Of a stretch of 64,000 nt of DNA, positions 7,657-17,041 are shown one piece after another. Positions within the stretch are counted from its first letter, which is position 1; each line of letters opens with the position of its first letter. Source of the stretch: Rhizobium anhuiense (GTDB lineage Bacteria; Pseudomonadota; Alphaproteobacteria; Rhizobiales; Rhizobiaceae); the NCBI RefSeq assembly GCF_003985145.1, contig NZ_ML133541.1:1-64000 (forward strand), in the 5' to 3' direction. Position numbers and translations under genes: made by a program. The notes below the pieces were generated by a model, which saw only the letters and a program-made list of their open reading frames with translations, had not been told where the DNA came from and made no database searches.

Positions 7657-8619
7657 TTGGTCGATATCGTCAGCCTGCTATTGCCGTTCTTCGGCCTGAT
7701 CCTGATCGGCTACATCGCAGCCAAGGCGACCAAACAGCCAGCCGAAACGTTGGGATGGCTGAACACCTTCATCATCTACGCCGCCCTGCCCGCTCTGTTC
7801 TTCAAGCTGGTCTCACGCACGCCGATCGAGGAGCTGACGCGCGTCGATTTCATCGTCACCGATATCGCGGCGACCTATGCGGTCTTCATCCTGCTGTTCG
7901 CCATCGGCCGCATTCTGCGTGGCAATTCGCTCGCCGATTGCACCATCCAGTCGTTTGCCGGCGCTTACGGTAATATCGGCTATATGGGGCCGGGCCTGGC
8001 GCTCCTGGCGCTCGGCGAAGGTGCCGCCGTGCCGGTGGCGCTGATCATCTGCTTCGAGAATGCGCTGCATTTCATCGTGGCGCCGGCGCTGATGGCGGCG
8101 GCCGGCGACGACAAGCGTTCAACCAGCCAACTCGCCGCCGATATCCTGCGCAAGGTGGCGCTGCATCCCTTCATCCTGTCGACGGCGGCAGGCTTTGCCG
8201 TGGCCGCCCTTGATATCGACCAGCCGCTGGCCTTTCAGCGCCTCGTCGATTACCTCGCCCAGGCGGCCGCGCCCTGCGCGCTCTTTGCCATGGGCGTGAC
8301 TCTGGCGCTCCGGCCGCTGAAGCGGATCCCAGCAGAGATCTCCTATATCGTGCCGGCGAAGCTGATCCTGCATCCGATCGCGGTTTTCGTCGCGCTGACG
8401 GCGGTTGGCGGTTTCGAGCCGGTGTGGATCCAGGCGGCCGTGCTGCTTGCCTGCCTGCCGACGGCGACCAATGTCTTCGTCATCGGCCAGCAGTACGGCG
8501 TCTGGCAGGAGCGCGCCTCGGCGACGATCCTGATCACGACAGTGCTATCGGTGGTGACTGTTTCGCTCTGGCTGATCGTGATCCGCTCAGGCCTTCTTCC
8601 GCTTCAGCTTTTCCCGTAG
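7657..8619 (+). CDS. AEC (auxin efflux carrier) family transporter
   Basis: A 320-residue integral membrane protein with about ten hydrophobic helices in two halves, fitting the AEC family of BASS-type permeases; the bacterial substrates are often dicarboxylates or unknown. Family-like features are NTFIIYAALPALFF in helix 2 and the cytoplasmic linker near residues 147-165. Translation starts at TTG with GGAAG upstream, because no ATG in this frame covers the first helix. The last 33 bases overlap the end of the convergent hydroxylase gene. Confidence 0.85.
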   Translation: MVDIVSLLLPFFGLILIGYIAAKATKQPAETLGWLNTFIIYAALPALFFKLVSRTPIEELTRVDFIVTDIAATYAVFILLFAIGRILRGNSLADCTIQSFAGAYGNIGYMGPGLALLALGEGAAVPVALIICFENALHFIVAPALMAAAGDDKRSTSQLAADILRKVALHPFILSTAAGFAVAALDIDQPLAFQRLVDYLAQAAAPCALFAMGVTLALRPLKRIPAEISYIVPAKLILHPIAVFVALTAVGGFEPVWIQAAVLLACLPTATNVFVIGQQYGVWQERASATILITTVLSVVTVSLWLIVIRSGLLPLQLFP

Positions 8620-9798
8620 AGCATCCGGAATATCCCGGAAGCCGCGGCCGGGCTCGATGCCTTCGCGCATGACGATGTTGCGCAGCGGCGGAATGGCCGA
8701 GAGAATATGCAGGCCGGCGGCGCGCAGCATCTGGACGGGCAGGAAATCCGAGAGCAGCGAGCGGTTGAGGAGATCGACGCTGGCCGTGCGCGTCATGATG
8801 TCGGCGCGGCGCCTGCGGTCGAAGCTGTCACCGGCATCGGCCGGCACCGGCAGTTCCGCCCTGTCGCAGAGGATATCGGCGAGCGCCATGATATCACGCA
8901 GGCTGAGATTCAGCCCCTGCGCCCCGATCGGCGGGAAGACATGGGCGGCCTCGCCGATCAGCGCGATACGTCCCTTGCCGAAACGATGCGCCATCATGCC
9001 GGAGAGCGGCCAGACCTGGACGCCCTCCTCGACATCAACCTTGCCGAGCATGGATTGCATGCGCGCCTCGACAATAGCCCCGAGTTCGGCAAGCGGCAAT
9101 TCCGCGCGGCTTGCCGCTTCTGCGGGATCCTGCACCCAGACGAGGCTGGAGCGGCCTCCCGGCAGCGGCACCTGGGTGAAGGGGCCGTGCTTGGTGTGGA
9201 ATTCGGTCGAGATGTTCTGGTGCGGCAGCGAATGGGCGAAATTCAGCACCATGGCCGATTGCGGATAGGACCAGTTGCGCACGCCGATGCCAGCGGTTTC
9301 GCGCAGCTTCGAGCCGCGGCCATCGGCGCCGACGGCAAAATCGGCCGAGAAGGTCTCGCCGCCGGCAAGTGTGATCGAGACTGTATCGCTTGATATTTCG
9401 ATCGATTCGGCCATGTCGGAGAAGCGAGTGATATTGCCCTCGCCTGATATAGCCGCCTCGAGGATGTCGGTCAGGGCCTTGTTGGGGAAATTGTAGCCGA
9501 AGGCATTCAGGCCGACGTCGGCGGCGCGGAAGGTGGTCGTCGGCGCGCGCAGCAGCCGGTCGGTGCCGTCGACGATGCGCATGCTGGTGAGAGGAGCGGT
9601 TGCCGGCCGAAGCTTTTCCCAGAGCGTCAACCGGTCGAGGAAGCGGATCGACTGGTCCATCAGCGCCGTGGTGCGCCGGTCTTCCTTCGGAGCGAGAGGA
9701 GCGACAAGCGCCACATCGCGACCGCCGCGCGCGAGCGCGATTGCTGCGATCATGCCGGCGAGCCCGCCACCGATCACCGCCACTTCGAATGTCTTCAT
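8587..9798 (-). CDS. UbiH/UbiF-family FAD-dependent hydroxylase
   Basis: A 403-residue flavoprotein monooxygenase of the UbiH/UbiF/COQ6 group, which hydroxylates the ubiquinone precursor ring. The dinucleotide-binding GGGLAG (10-15) opens the protein. The middle GADGRGSKLRE and the late IGEAAHVFPPIGAQGLNLSLRD-type region are the conserved FAD sites of the family. ATG at 9798 is chosen because the family starts immediately before the FAD motif. It is the last gene after the sulfite reduction operon (38-base gap) and may be cotranscribed. Which ubiquinone position it modifies cannot be told from sequence. Confidence 0.88.
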   Translation of the reverse strand: MKTFEVAVIGGGLAGMIAAIALARGGRDVALVAPLAPKEDRRTTALMDQSIRFLDRLTLWEKLRPATAPLTSMRIVDGTDRLLRAPTTTFRAADVGLNAFGYNFPNKALTDILEAAISGEGNITRFSDMAESIEISSDTVSITLAGGETFSADFAVGADGRGSKLRETAGIGVRNWSYPQSAMVLNFAHSLPHQNISTEFHTKHGPFTQVPLPGGRSSLVWVQDPAEAASRAELPLAELGAIVEARMQSMLGKVDVEEGVQVWPLSGMMAHRFGKGRIALIGEAAHVFPPIGAQGLNLSLRDIMALADILCDRAELPVPADAGDSFDRRRRADIMTRTASVDLLNRSLLSDFLPVQMLRAAGLHILSAIPPLRNIVMREGIEPGRGFRDIPDALREKLKRKKA

Positions 9799-9836
9799 GC
9801 TACTGTTCCGCCATCGTAAAAAGGCGGACCGTCCGC

Positions 9837-10349
9837 TTATGCGGCCGGCTTCGCCTGACGGCGCCAACTATAGCCCTTGCCGGCGTCGGCGTCACGCACC
9901 GCCGGTTGATAATGATGGGGAATGGCGGGAAGACGGTTTTCGGAAAGCCGCTTCAGCGCCGTGGCGTTGGTGACGGCAAAGCTGTCGATGCCGACGCGCA
10001 GCATCAGCGGCACCTGATCGATCAGCACGTCGCCGACGGCACGCAGCTCGTTGGTATAACCCAAGCGCTGGCGTAGCAGCGAGGCGTGGCTGAAGGCGCG
10101 GCCGTCGTTGAACGCCGGAAAGGCGACGGCGACGATTTCGAGGCGATCGAGATAGGGCTCGAGCCTGCGCACATCGTCGGCCGGCTTGATCAGCACGCCG
10201 AGGCCGACATCGTTGCTTTCATCGGCCTTGGCGATCAATTCGTCGAGACCGAGCAGCGGCTTCTGCTCCTCGGTCGCCTTCACCTCGTCGGTTTCGATCA
10301 CCCAGGGATCGTTTTCGACAAAACCGGTTTCTCTCCAGATCTTCGTCAT
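9837..10349 (-). CDS. DUF934 protein associated with sulfite reduction
   Basis: A 170-residue soluble protein of the DUF934 family, consistently encoded beside sulfite/nitrite reductase genes in proteobacteria and thought to assist sulfite reduction or its electron supply. Recognised from the GVLIKPADDVRRLEPYLDRL and FPAFNDGRAFSHASLLR regions. AGGAGG lies seven bases before this ATG; an ATG one codon earlier is possible. It starts ten bases after the cysI stop in the same operon. Confidence 0.85.
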   Translation of the reverse strand: MTKIWRETGFVENDPWVIETDEVKATEEQKPLLGLDELIAKADESNDVGLGVLIKPADDVRRLEPYLDRLEIVAVAFPAFNDGRAFSHASLLRQRLGYTNELRAVGDVLIDQVPLMLRVGIDSFAVTNATALKRLSENRLPAIPHHYQPAVRDADAGKGYSWRRQAKPAA

Positions 10350-10359
10350 CATCCCCTCC

Positions 10360-12030
10360 TTATGCCGCTTCGGCGGCCGAGCCGTAGAGCGCGGTCTTGA
10401 AAGGCTGCGGTCCAACGCGGCGATAGGCGGCGAGGAAGTTCTCGGAATGATCGAGTCGCAGGCCGAGATAGGTGTCGACGATCGTCTCGATCGCGTCGGT
10501 CACCCGGTCCGGCTCGAAGCCGCGGCCGATGATCTCGCCGATCGAGGTATGTTCGTCACCGGAGCCGCCGAGCGTGATCTGGTAGAGTTCGGCGCCCTTC
10601 TTCTCGACACCGAGCAGGCCGATATGGCCGACATGGTGATGGCCGCAGGCATTGATGCAGCCGGAGATCTTGATCTTCAGCTCGCCGATCTCCGCCTGGC
10701 GCTCGGCATTGCCGAAGCGGCGGGAGATTTCCTGCGCGAGCGGAATGGAGCGCGCATTGGCGAGCGCGCAGTAGTCGAGCCCGGGACAGGCTATGATGTC
10801 GGTGATGAGACCGGCATTGGCTTCCGCCAAGTTGATGGCGACGAGGCCGCGATAGACGGCTTCGAGATCGGCCAGCGCCACATGCGGCAGGATCAGGTTC
10901 TGCTCATGGCTGACGCGGATTTCGTCGAAGCCATATTCCTCGGCGAGATCGGCGATCGCATCCATCTGTGCATCCGAGGCGTCGCCCGGAATGCCGCCGA
11001 TCGGCTTCAGCGAGATCGTCACCATGCCGTAATCGGGGTTCTTGTGCGGCTGCACGTTCTGTTGCACCCAGCGGGCGAAGCCGGCATCGGCCTTCTTCCA
11101 GCGAGCAAGGTTTTCCCAGCCTTCGGCGCGTTCGGGCAGAGCCGGCGGCGCGAAATAGGCAGCGATTGCCTGGACATCCTTTTCCGGCAGCTTGAGCTCG
11201 CTATCTTTCAGCGCGGCGAATTCGGCTTCTACCTGGCGCGTCAGTTCCTCGGTGCCGGTCTCGTGCACCAGGATCTTGATACGGGCCTTGTACTTGTTGT
11301 CGCGGCGGCCGTGCAGATTGTACACGCGCACGATAGCCGTGGTGTAGGAGAGCAGGTCTTCCTCGGGCAGGAAGTCGCGGATCAGCTTGGCGATCATCGG
11401 CGTACGGCCCTGGCCGCCGCCGACATAGACGGCAAAACCGATCTCGCCCTTGTCGTTCTTCTTCACGTGCAGGCCGATATCATGGACCTGGATCGCGGCG
11501 CGGTCGCGCTCGGCGCCGGTGACGGCGATCTTGAACTTGCGCGGCAGGAAGGAGAATTCCGGGTGGACAGACGACCACTGGCGCAGGATCTCGGCGTAGG
11601 GGCGCGGATCGGCGATCTCATCGGCGGCGGCACCGGCGAAATGATCGGCCGTGACGTTTCTGATGCAATTGCCGGAGGTCTGCAGCGCATGCATCTCGAC
11701 GCTCGCAAGATCGGCGAGCGCTTCGGGAATGTCGGACAGCTTCGGCCAGTTGAACTGCAGGTTCTGGCGCGTGGTGAAGTGGCCATAACCGCGGTCATAG
11801 GTGCGGGCGATATGGGCGAGCATGTGCAGCTGGCGCGCGCTCAGCGTGCCATAGGGAATGGCGATGCGCAGCATATAGGCGTGCAGCTGCAGGTAGACGC
11901 CGTTCATCAGGCGCAGCGGCTTGAACGCGTCCTCGGCGAGCTCGCCGGAAAGGCGGCGCTGGACCTGATCGCGAAACTGCTCGACGCGCTCGCTGACAAA
12001 GGCATGGTCAAATTCGTCGTAACGGTACAT
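10360..12030 (-). CDS. cysI: Sulfite reductase hemoprotein (nitrite/sulfite reductase family)
   Basis: A 556-residue siroheme/iron-sulfur enzyme reducing sulfite to sulfide, likely ferredoxin- or flavoprotein-dependent. The FTTRQNLQFNWP region (85-96) belongs to the siroheme-binding N-terminal repeat. The 4Fe-4S/siroheme cysteines are C415, C421, C458 and C462 (CPGLDYC and CINAC), followed by GHHHVGHIG. The operon with siroheme synthase, DUF2849 and DUF934, and no nitrate genes nearby, argues for assimilatory sulfite rather than nitrite reduction. Confidence 0.92.
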   Translation of the reverse strand: MYRYDEFDHAFVSERVEQFRDQVQRRLSGELAEDAFKPLRLMNGVYLQLHAYMLRIAIPYGTLSARQLHMLAHIARTYDRGYGHFTTRQNLQFNWPKLSDIPEALADLASVEMHALQTSGNCIRNVTADHFAGAAADEIADPRPYAEILRQWSSVHPEFSFLPRKFKIAVTGAERDRAAIQVHDIGLHVKKNDKGEIGFAVYVGGGQGRTPMIAKLIRDFLPEEDLLSYTTAIVRVYNLHGRRDNKYKARIKILVHETGTEELTRQVEAEFAALKDSELKLPEKDVQAIAAYFAPPALPERAEGWENLARWKKADAGFARWVQQNVQPHKNPDYGMVTISLKPIGGIPGDASDAQMDAIADLAEEYGFDEIRVSHEQNLILPHVALADLEAVYRGLVAINLAEANAGLITDIIACPGLDYCALANARSIPLAQEISRRFGNAERQAEIGELKIKISGCINACGHHHVGHIGLLGVEKKGAELYQITLGGSGDEHTSIGEIIGRGFEPDRVTDAIETIVDTYLGLRLDHSENFLAAYRRVGPQPFKTALYGSAAEAA

Positions 12031-12038
12031 CGTCTTCC

Positions 12039-12353
12039 TCAGACTGCAATGAATTCGGGATCGGCCGGAGCGTAGCCCGGGGCATATTCCATGGTCGGCC
12101 CTTGAGCACGGATGCGCTCGCGAAGGCGAAGCGGCCATAAAATGCCGTTGGTTTCCTGAACGTCGACGACGGCGACGTCAACGACCTCGTTGTCGGCATA
12201 GGATTTCTTGCCGATCGCCTCCAGCGCCGCAACGGCTTCGGCGTGACGGGCAACGAGCGCCTCCTGCAGCGAGGTGGACCACTTCCCGTTCGCATCCAGC
12301 CAGACGGCAATGCCGTCCGTCAGCCGGTTGGCGGTCAGAACCTTGTCACCCAT
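12039..12353 (-). CDS. DUF2849 domain protein of the sulfite reduction operon
   Basis: A 104-residue protein of the DUF2849 family. It has a N-terminal LTANRLTDGIAVWLD and a YAPGYAPADPEF-type end. Members sit between siroheme synthase and sulfite reductase genes in alphaproteobacteria, and the biochemical role is unknown. It begins two bases after the cysG stop and ends eight bases before cysI, so the three are surely cotranscribed. Confidence 0.9.
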   Translation of the reverse strand: MGDKVLTANRLTDGIAVWLDANGKWSTSLQEALVARHAEAVAALEAIGKKSYADNEVVDVAVVDVQETNGILWPLRLRERIRAQGPTMEYAPGYAPADPEFIAV

Positions 12354-12355
12354 AT

Positions 12356-13795
12356 TCAGCTCCTTGCAAGTTCCTCGAGCCGGGCGTTTGCGCGCACCAG
12401 GGGCTCGGACAGTTCGAAATTGGCGCCGGCGACCGCATCGCCGATAATGACCATGACAGGTCCTGTCAATTCGTCGCGGTGCTGCAGATCGGGCAGATCA
12501 GCGAGCGTGCCATGCAGCAGACGGCGATCGCCGCGGCTGGCATTTTCGATGACGGCAACGGTGGTCTCAGCGGGAATGCCCGCCTGCATCAGCCGCTCGG
12601 CAACGGAGGCTGCAACCGTGCGGCCCATATAGACGGCAATCGTCGCGCCGGACACGGCAAGGCTTGCCCAATCGGGCAGCACGTCGCCGGTTAAATCATG
12701 GCCGGTCGTGAAGACCAGCGAGGAGGCAACGCCGCGCAGCGTCAGCGGCAACTCGAAATCGGCAGCGGCGGCGAAAGCCGAGGTGATGCCGGGCACGACC
12801 TCATAGGTGATGCCGCCAGCGCGCAGCGCGGCCATCTCTTCCCCTGCCCGGCCATAGACCAGGGGATCGCCGGATTTCAGGCGGACGACGCGCTTGCCCT
12901 GGCTGCCGAGATCGACCAGCAAGTCGTTGATTTCTTCTTGCGATTTCGAGTGGCAGCCCTTGCGTTTGCCGACGGAAAGCCGCTCGGCATCGCGGCGCCC
13001 CATATCGACGATCGCCTGCGGCACGAGGGCGTCATAAACGATGACATCGGCTTCCATCATCACGCGCTGGGCACGCAGCGTCAGCAGATCCTCGGCACCC
13101 GGACCGGCGCCGACCAGCCAGACGTGGCCTGCGACCTTGTCCACCGCGCCCAACAGCCCGTCGGCCGCGTGATGCGCCTGCGGCAGGTTGCCATTGGCGA
13201 CAGCATCGGCAACGGGGCCTGAAAAGAAGCGGTGCCAGAAGACACGGCGGGAGACACCGCGGGGCACCCGCTGTTCAACGGCCTTGCGATAGCTGGTCGC
13301 CAATGCTGCGAGGCGGCCGAGCGAGGGCGACAGAAGCTGATCGATCTGCGCACGGATCATCTGCGCCAGAACCGGCCCTGCCCCTTCGGTGCCGATCGCG
13401 ACGGCAACGGGGGCGCGATTGACCAGCGCCGGCGTGAAGAAATCGCAGTAATCGGGCTGATCGACGGCATTGGCCGGAATTCTGGCGGCACGCGCAGCAT
13501 CGACGATATCGCGGTCGTCGGCGTCATTGCCGGTTGCGGCGAAGACGAGTGCCGAAGCCTCGACCTGTTCGGCGGAAAAGGCAGCGCGCACGGTTTCGAT
13601 ACGGTTGGCGATCAGGAAGGCGTGGTAATCGGCTTCCGGCCGCTCGGCATAGGCGACAATCCGCGCCCGTGTGTTGAGCAGCAGCCGCACCTTGGCGAAA
13701 GCTTCGTCGCCATTGCCGAAGACAGCCGTCTTCTGGCCTTCCACGCGAAAGAAGGCGGGAAATACCGAAAGCTGTTCAGTCTTGGGAGGCATCAT
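12356..13795 (-). CDS. cysG: Siroheme synthase (uroporphyrin-III methyltransferase / precorrin-2 dehydrogenase-ferrochelatase)
   Basis: A 479-residue fusion making siroheme for CysI. Residues about 12-160 form the NAD-dependent precorrin-2 dehydrogenase/ferrochelatase part (VFGNGDEAFAKV). Residues about 225-470 form the SAM-dependent uroporphyrinogen-III C-methyltransferase, starting VWLVGAGPGAEDLLTLRA and including RLKSGDPLVYGRAGEE. Two adjacent ATG codons are possible starts; the longer open frame upstream lacks family resemblance. First gene of the operon. The 265 bases upstream, shared with the divergent deaminase, hold its promoter. Confidence 0.92.
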   Translation of the reverse strand: MMPPKTEQLSVFPAFFRVEGQKTAVFGNGDEAFAKVRLLLNTRARIVAYAERPEADYHAFLIANRIETVRAAFSAEQVEASALVFAATGNDADDRDIVDAARAARIPANAVDQPDYCDFFTPALVNRAPVAVAIGTEGAGPVLAQMIRAQIDQLLSPSLGRLAALATSYRKAVEQRVPRGVSRRVFWHRFFSGPVADAVANGNLPQAHHAADGLLGAVDKVAGHVWLVGAGPGAEDLLTLRAQRVMMEADVIVYDALVPQAIVDMGRRDAERLSVGKRKGCHSKSQEEINDLLVDLGSQGKRVVRLKSGDPLVYGRAGEEMAALRAGGITYEVVPGITSAFAAAADFELPLTLRGVASSLVFTTGHDLTGDVLPDWASLAVSGATIAVYMGRTVAASVAERLMQAGIPAETTVAVIENASRGDRRLLHGTLADLPDLQHRDELTGPVMVIIGDAVAGANFELSEPLVRANARLEELARS

Positions 13796-14060
13796 CAATC
13801 CACTTCGAAGTTGCCGGAATATGCCCTTGATCGACAAGGGATTGAAGGAACAGAAATTCGAAAGCCCAAGCAAGCAGGTATTCTTTTGCTCGTGCCGTCA
13901 ATGATTTGAGAAAAGTCACCCGTGCTGCCAAAAAGCCGCATATCTCAAGCCCGCTTGCTGCAGTGCAGTATAAAGCCTGTGACAAAAGACGTCCACCGGT
14001 GCTTGACGCATTTCACTCGCGCCGCCAAGGCGATAGACTGAGGAAAACTGGAGGGCCCTC

Positions 14061-14648
14061 ATGCCTGATACGACCATTGCCTCCCGCCTGCTTTCGGTCA
14101 TGGAAGACGATATCCTGCCGCTGACGGAGCGTGGCGTTTCGCTTGGCAATAAGGTGTTCGGTGCGGCGATCTTAAGGAAATCCGATCTTTCGCTTGTCGT
14201 CGCCGAGACCAATAACGAGCTGGAGAACCCGCTCTGGCATGGCGAGGTGCACACGCTGAAGCGCTTCTACGAGCTTGGCGACAAGCCACCGACCAAGGAT
14301 TTGATCTTCCTGTCGACACACGAACCCTGCACCATGTGCATGTCGGCGATCACCTGGGCCGGCTTCGACAATTTCTACTATTTCTACAGCCATGAGGATT
14401 CCCGCGATGCCTTCGCGATTCCGCACGACCTGAAGATCCTGAAGGAGGTCTTCGGGCTTGAACCCGGCGGCTACCGCAGGCAAAACGCCTTCTGGAACAG
14501 CTTTGCCATCGCCGATCTCGTCGAGACCGAAGAGGCTCAGCTGAGAAACGCGCTGAAGGCGCAGACCGCCCGCATCAAGGCGCGCTATGACGCGCTGTCC
14601 AACTCCTACCAGTCGTCGAAGAGCGCCAACGACATTCCGCTCAACTGA
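14061..14648 (+). CDS. Nucleoside/cytidine deaminase family protein
   Basis: A 195-residue zinc-dependent deaminase. HGE (H60, E62) and CTMC (C90, C93) supply the zinc ligands and the catalytic Glu of the cytidine/deoxycytidylate deaminase fold. The C-terminal 60 residues extend beyond the minimal domain. GGAGGG precedes the start. It ends six bases before mazG, suggesting a joint role in nucleotide clean-up. The exact substrate is not determinable. Confidence 0.85.
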   Translation: MPDTTIASRLLSVMEDDILPLTERGVSLGNKVFGAAILRKSDLSLVVAETNNELENPLWHGEVHTLKRFYELGDKPPTKDLIFLSTHEPCTMCMSAITWAGFDNFYYFYSHEDSRDAFAIPHDLKILKEVFGLEPGGYRRQNAFWNSFAIADLVETEEAQLRNALKAQTARIKARYDALSNSYQSSKSANDIPLN

Positions 14649-14654
14649 GGCAAC

Positions 14655-15494
14655 ATGGAACCTTCCAAAGATATTTCGCGGCTGATCGAGATCATGGCGG
14701 CGCTGCGCCATCCCGAAACCGGCTGCCCCTGGGACATCGAGCAGAACTTCGAGACCATCAAGCCCTATACGATCGAAGAGGCCTATGAGGTCTCCGATGC
14801 GATCGAACGCGGTGATATGGACGATCTCTGCGACGAGTTGGGCGACCTGCTGCTTCAGGTGGTCTTCCACGCGCGGATGGCCGAAGAGGCGGGCGAATTT
14901 TCCTTCGGCGACGTCGTCAACGCCATCACCGCCAAGATGATCCGCCGCCACCCGCACGTCTTTGCCCGCTCGGCGGCAGATACGCCTGATGCAGTGAAGA
15001 AGCAGTGGGACGAGATCAAGCAGGCGGAGAAACGCGAGCGCGCCGAGCGCCGGTCACGGCGCGGTATCACCGAGGACTTCAAGAGCGGCTTCCTCGGTTC
15101 GGTGCAGCGCAGCTTCCCGGCTTTGACGGAAGCGCTGAAGCTGCAGGAACGCGCCGCCAAGGTCGGTTTCGACTGGTCGGCGCCCGAACCGATCCTCGAC
15201 AAGATCGAGGAGGAGATCGGCGAATTGCGGGCGGCACTTCGGGAAGGCGACCAGGCCAAGGTCAGCGACGAACTCGGCGACCTGATCTTCGCCGTCGTCA
15301 ATATCGGCCGGCACGTGAAGGCGGATCCGGAACAGGCTGTGCGCAGTACGAATACAAAATTCCGTCGTCGCTTCAGTCATATAGAGCATGTTCTTGAAGC
15401 AGAAGGCGAAACGTTGGAAGACGCGACGCTGGAGCGGATGGAGGAAATCTGGCAGGCGGCCAAGGCGATCGAACGGGCTGTTTTGATTGGGTAG
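14655..15494 (+). CDS. mazG: Nucleoside triphosphate pyrophosphohydrolase MazG
   Basis: A 279-residue two-domain MazG that hydrolyses (d)NTPs to NMP and pyrophosphate. The N-terminal repeat shows CPWDIEQNFETIKPYTIEEA and EELGDLLLQVVFHA-like acidic metal-binding motifs (near 24-80). The C-terminal repeat shows KIEEEIGELRAAL and DELGDLIFAVVNIGRH (near 180-220). It is translationally close to the deaminase gene upstream and faces hflX across an inverted repeat. Confidence 0.93.
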   Translation: MEPSKDISRLIEIMAALRHPETGCPWDIEQNFETIKPYTIEEAYEVSDAIERGDMDDLCDELGDLLLQVVFHARMAEEAGEFSFGDVVNAITAKMIRRHPHVFARSAADTPDAVKKQWDEIKQAEKRERAERRSRRGITEDFKSGFLGSVQRSFPALTEALKLQERAAKVGFDWSAPEPILDKIEEEIGELRAALREGDQAKVSDELGDLIFAVVNIGRHVKADPEQAVRSTNTKFRRRFSHIEHVLEAEGETLEDATLERMEEIWQAAKAIERAVLIG

Positions 15495-15529
15495 GTTGGA
15501 TCGAGTTTGGCGAGAGGCCAGCCCCTTCT

Positions 15530-15615
15530 CCGTCATCCTCGGCCTTGAGCCGAGGATCCATGGCGGGCTGCTGATGGACGCGGGTGGATGCTCGGCTCAA
15601 GGCCGAGCATGACGG
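15530..15615. repeat. Large imperfect inverted repeat between mazG and hflX
   Basis: Two 31-base arms (15530-15560 and 15585-15615) are complementary except at two positions, with a 24-base centre. Each arm itself contains the smaller palindrome CTCGGCCTTGAGCCGAG or its variant. This is typical of intergenic mosaic/REP-like elements in rhizobia. Lying between convergent genes, it may also act as a terminator for both. Confidence 0.8.
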
Positions 15616-15715
15616 AGGGTGCGGCTGGCCTTGTCGCCGACCAGCCGGCCTGCGGAGGCGAAACATTGCCAGATCTTCCTTCTCCGCAGGGGGCCGAAGG
15701 AAGTCTTGATTTCGC

Positions 15716-17041
15716 TCACCGCTCCCAATCTTCCTTATCAGGCTTCGGTCCGTTGCCGATGCGGCGTTCGAGTTCGGTTGCCTCGGTTTCGGAGAGGCGC
15801 AGATCCAGCGTGATCGAGCCGTCCTCATTGTCCTCACGACCGTCGACGATGGCATGATCGTAAAGCCAGGGCAGCAGCGCCAGCTTGTCGACCGGAAGGC
15901 GGATCGTTGCCTCGGTCATCACGCCCGACAGTCTGCGGCTGATTTCTTCCATCAGCGTATCGACGCCCTCGCCGCTGACGGCCGACACCGCGACGACGTT
16001 GCTGGCGCCGGCGGCTTTCTGCACCATGGTATCGTGGACCTCGGGCTCCAGCCGGTCGATCTTGTTCCAGACCTCGATCAGCCGCTTGGCCGATTCGGCC
16101 TCGTCGATGCCGAGGTCGTTCAGGATGCGCATCACATCGGAGCTCTGCGCCTGGTTGTCGGCATCGGACATGTCGCGAACATGCAGGATGAGATCGGCTT
16201 CCAGCACCTCTTCCAAGGTCGCCCGGAAGGCGGCGACGAGATGGGTCGGCAGGTCGGAGATGAAGCCGACGGTGTCGGACAGGATGACGGTGCGGCCGTG
16301 CGGCAGCTTCATGCGGCGCAGCGTCGGGTCGAGCGTGGCAAAGAGCATGTCTTCGGCCAGCACGCCGGCGCCGGTGATGCGGTTGAACAGCGTCGACTTG
16401 CCGGCATTGGTATAACCGACGAGCGCTACGATCGGGTGCGGCACCTTGCGGCGCTTGGCGCGATGGAGCTGGCGGGTGCGCACGACCTGCTCCAGCTCGC
16501 GTTCGAGCTTGATGATGCGATCCTGCAGCAGTCGCCGGTCGGCTTCGATCTGGGTTTCGCCCGGGCCGCCCATGAAGCCGCCGCCGCCGCGCTGGCGTTC
16601 AAGGTGGGTCCAGCTTCGGACCAGACGGCCTTTTTGATAGTTCAGATGGGCGAGGTCGACCTGCAGCGTGCCTTCCTTGGTGGAGGCGCGGCGGCCGAAG
16701 ATTTCGAGGATGAGGCCCGTCCGGTCGATGACCTTGGCGTTCCATTCCTTTTCGAGATTGCGCTGCTGCACCGGCGTCAGCGGATGATCGACGATGACGA
16801 GACCGGAATCGCGCTCGTCGAGCAGCGCCTTGATCTCCTCGATCTTGCCGGTGCCGAGCAATGTGGCCGGTCTCGGGTCGTTGACCGGGACGATCGAGCC
16901 GTTGACGACATCGAGGTCGATCGCCTGGGCAAGGCCCGTCGCCTCTTCGAGCCGGCTTTCCGGCGTGCGGGTCGAGGCCGATTCGGACTGGCCGCCGCGA
17001 CTGCGCGATTTCAAAACCGGCACGACGACAGTCGCGCGCAT
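15716..17041 (-). CDS. hflX: Ribosome-associated GTPase HflX
   Basis: A 441-residue GTPase that binds ribosomes and helps rescue or split stalled ones. The N-terminal HflX domain includes LTPVQQRNLEKEWNAKVIDR (88-107) and the Gly-rich loop RGGGGFMGGPGETQIE (151-166). The G domain has Walker A GYTNAGKST (209-217), DTVGF (256-260) and NKID (326-329). It lies after hfq in the same direction, the usual hfq-hflX pairing. The reading frame continues upstream without ATG/GTG/TTG in a protein-like way (see findings), so the N-terminus may be about 21 residues longer. Confidence 0.93.
   Translation of the reverse strand: MRATVVVPVLKSRSRGGQSESASTRTPESRLEEATGLAQAIDLDVVNGSIVPVNDPRPATLLGTGKIEEIKALLDERDSGLVIVDHPLTPVQQRNLEKEWNAKVIDRTGLILEIFGRRASTKEGTLQVDLAHLNYQKGRLVRSWTHLERQRGGGGFMGGPGETQIEADRRLLQDRIIKLERELEQVVRTRQLHRAKRRKVPHPIVALVGYTNAGKSTLFNRITGAGVLAEDMLFATLDPTLRRMKLPHGRTVILSDTVGFISDLPTHLVAAFRATLEEVLEADLILHVRDMSDADNQAQSSDVMRILNDLGIDEAESAKRLIEVWNKIDRLEPEVHDTMVQKAAGASNVVAVSAVSGEGVDTLMEEISRRLSGVMTEATIRLPVDKLALLPWLYDHAIVDGREDNEDGSITLDLRLSETEATELERRIGNGPKPDKEDWER

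Noticed and set aside
10186..12075. 629-codon plus-strand frame opposite cysI
   Set aside because: Shadow frame; cysI has complete siroheme/Fe-S motifs on the minus strand.
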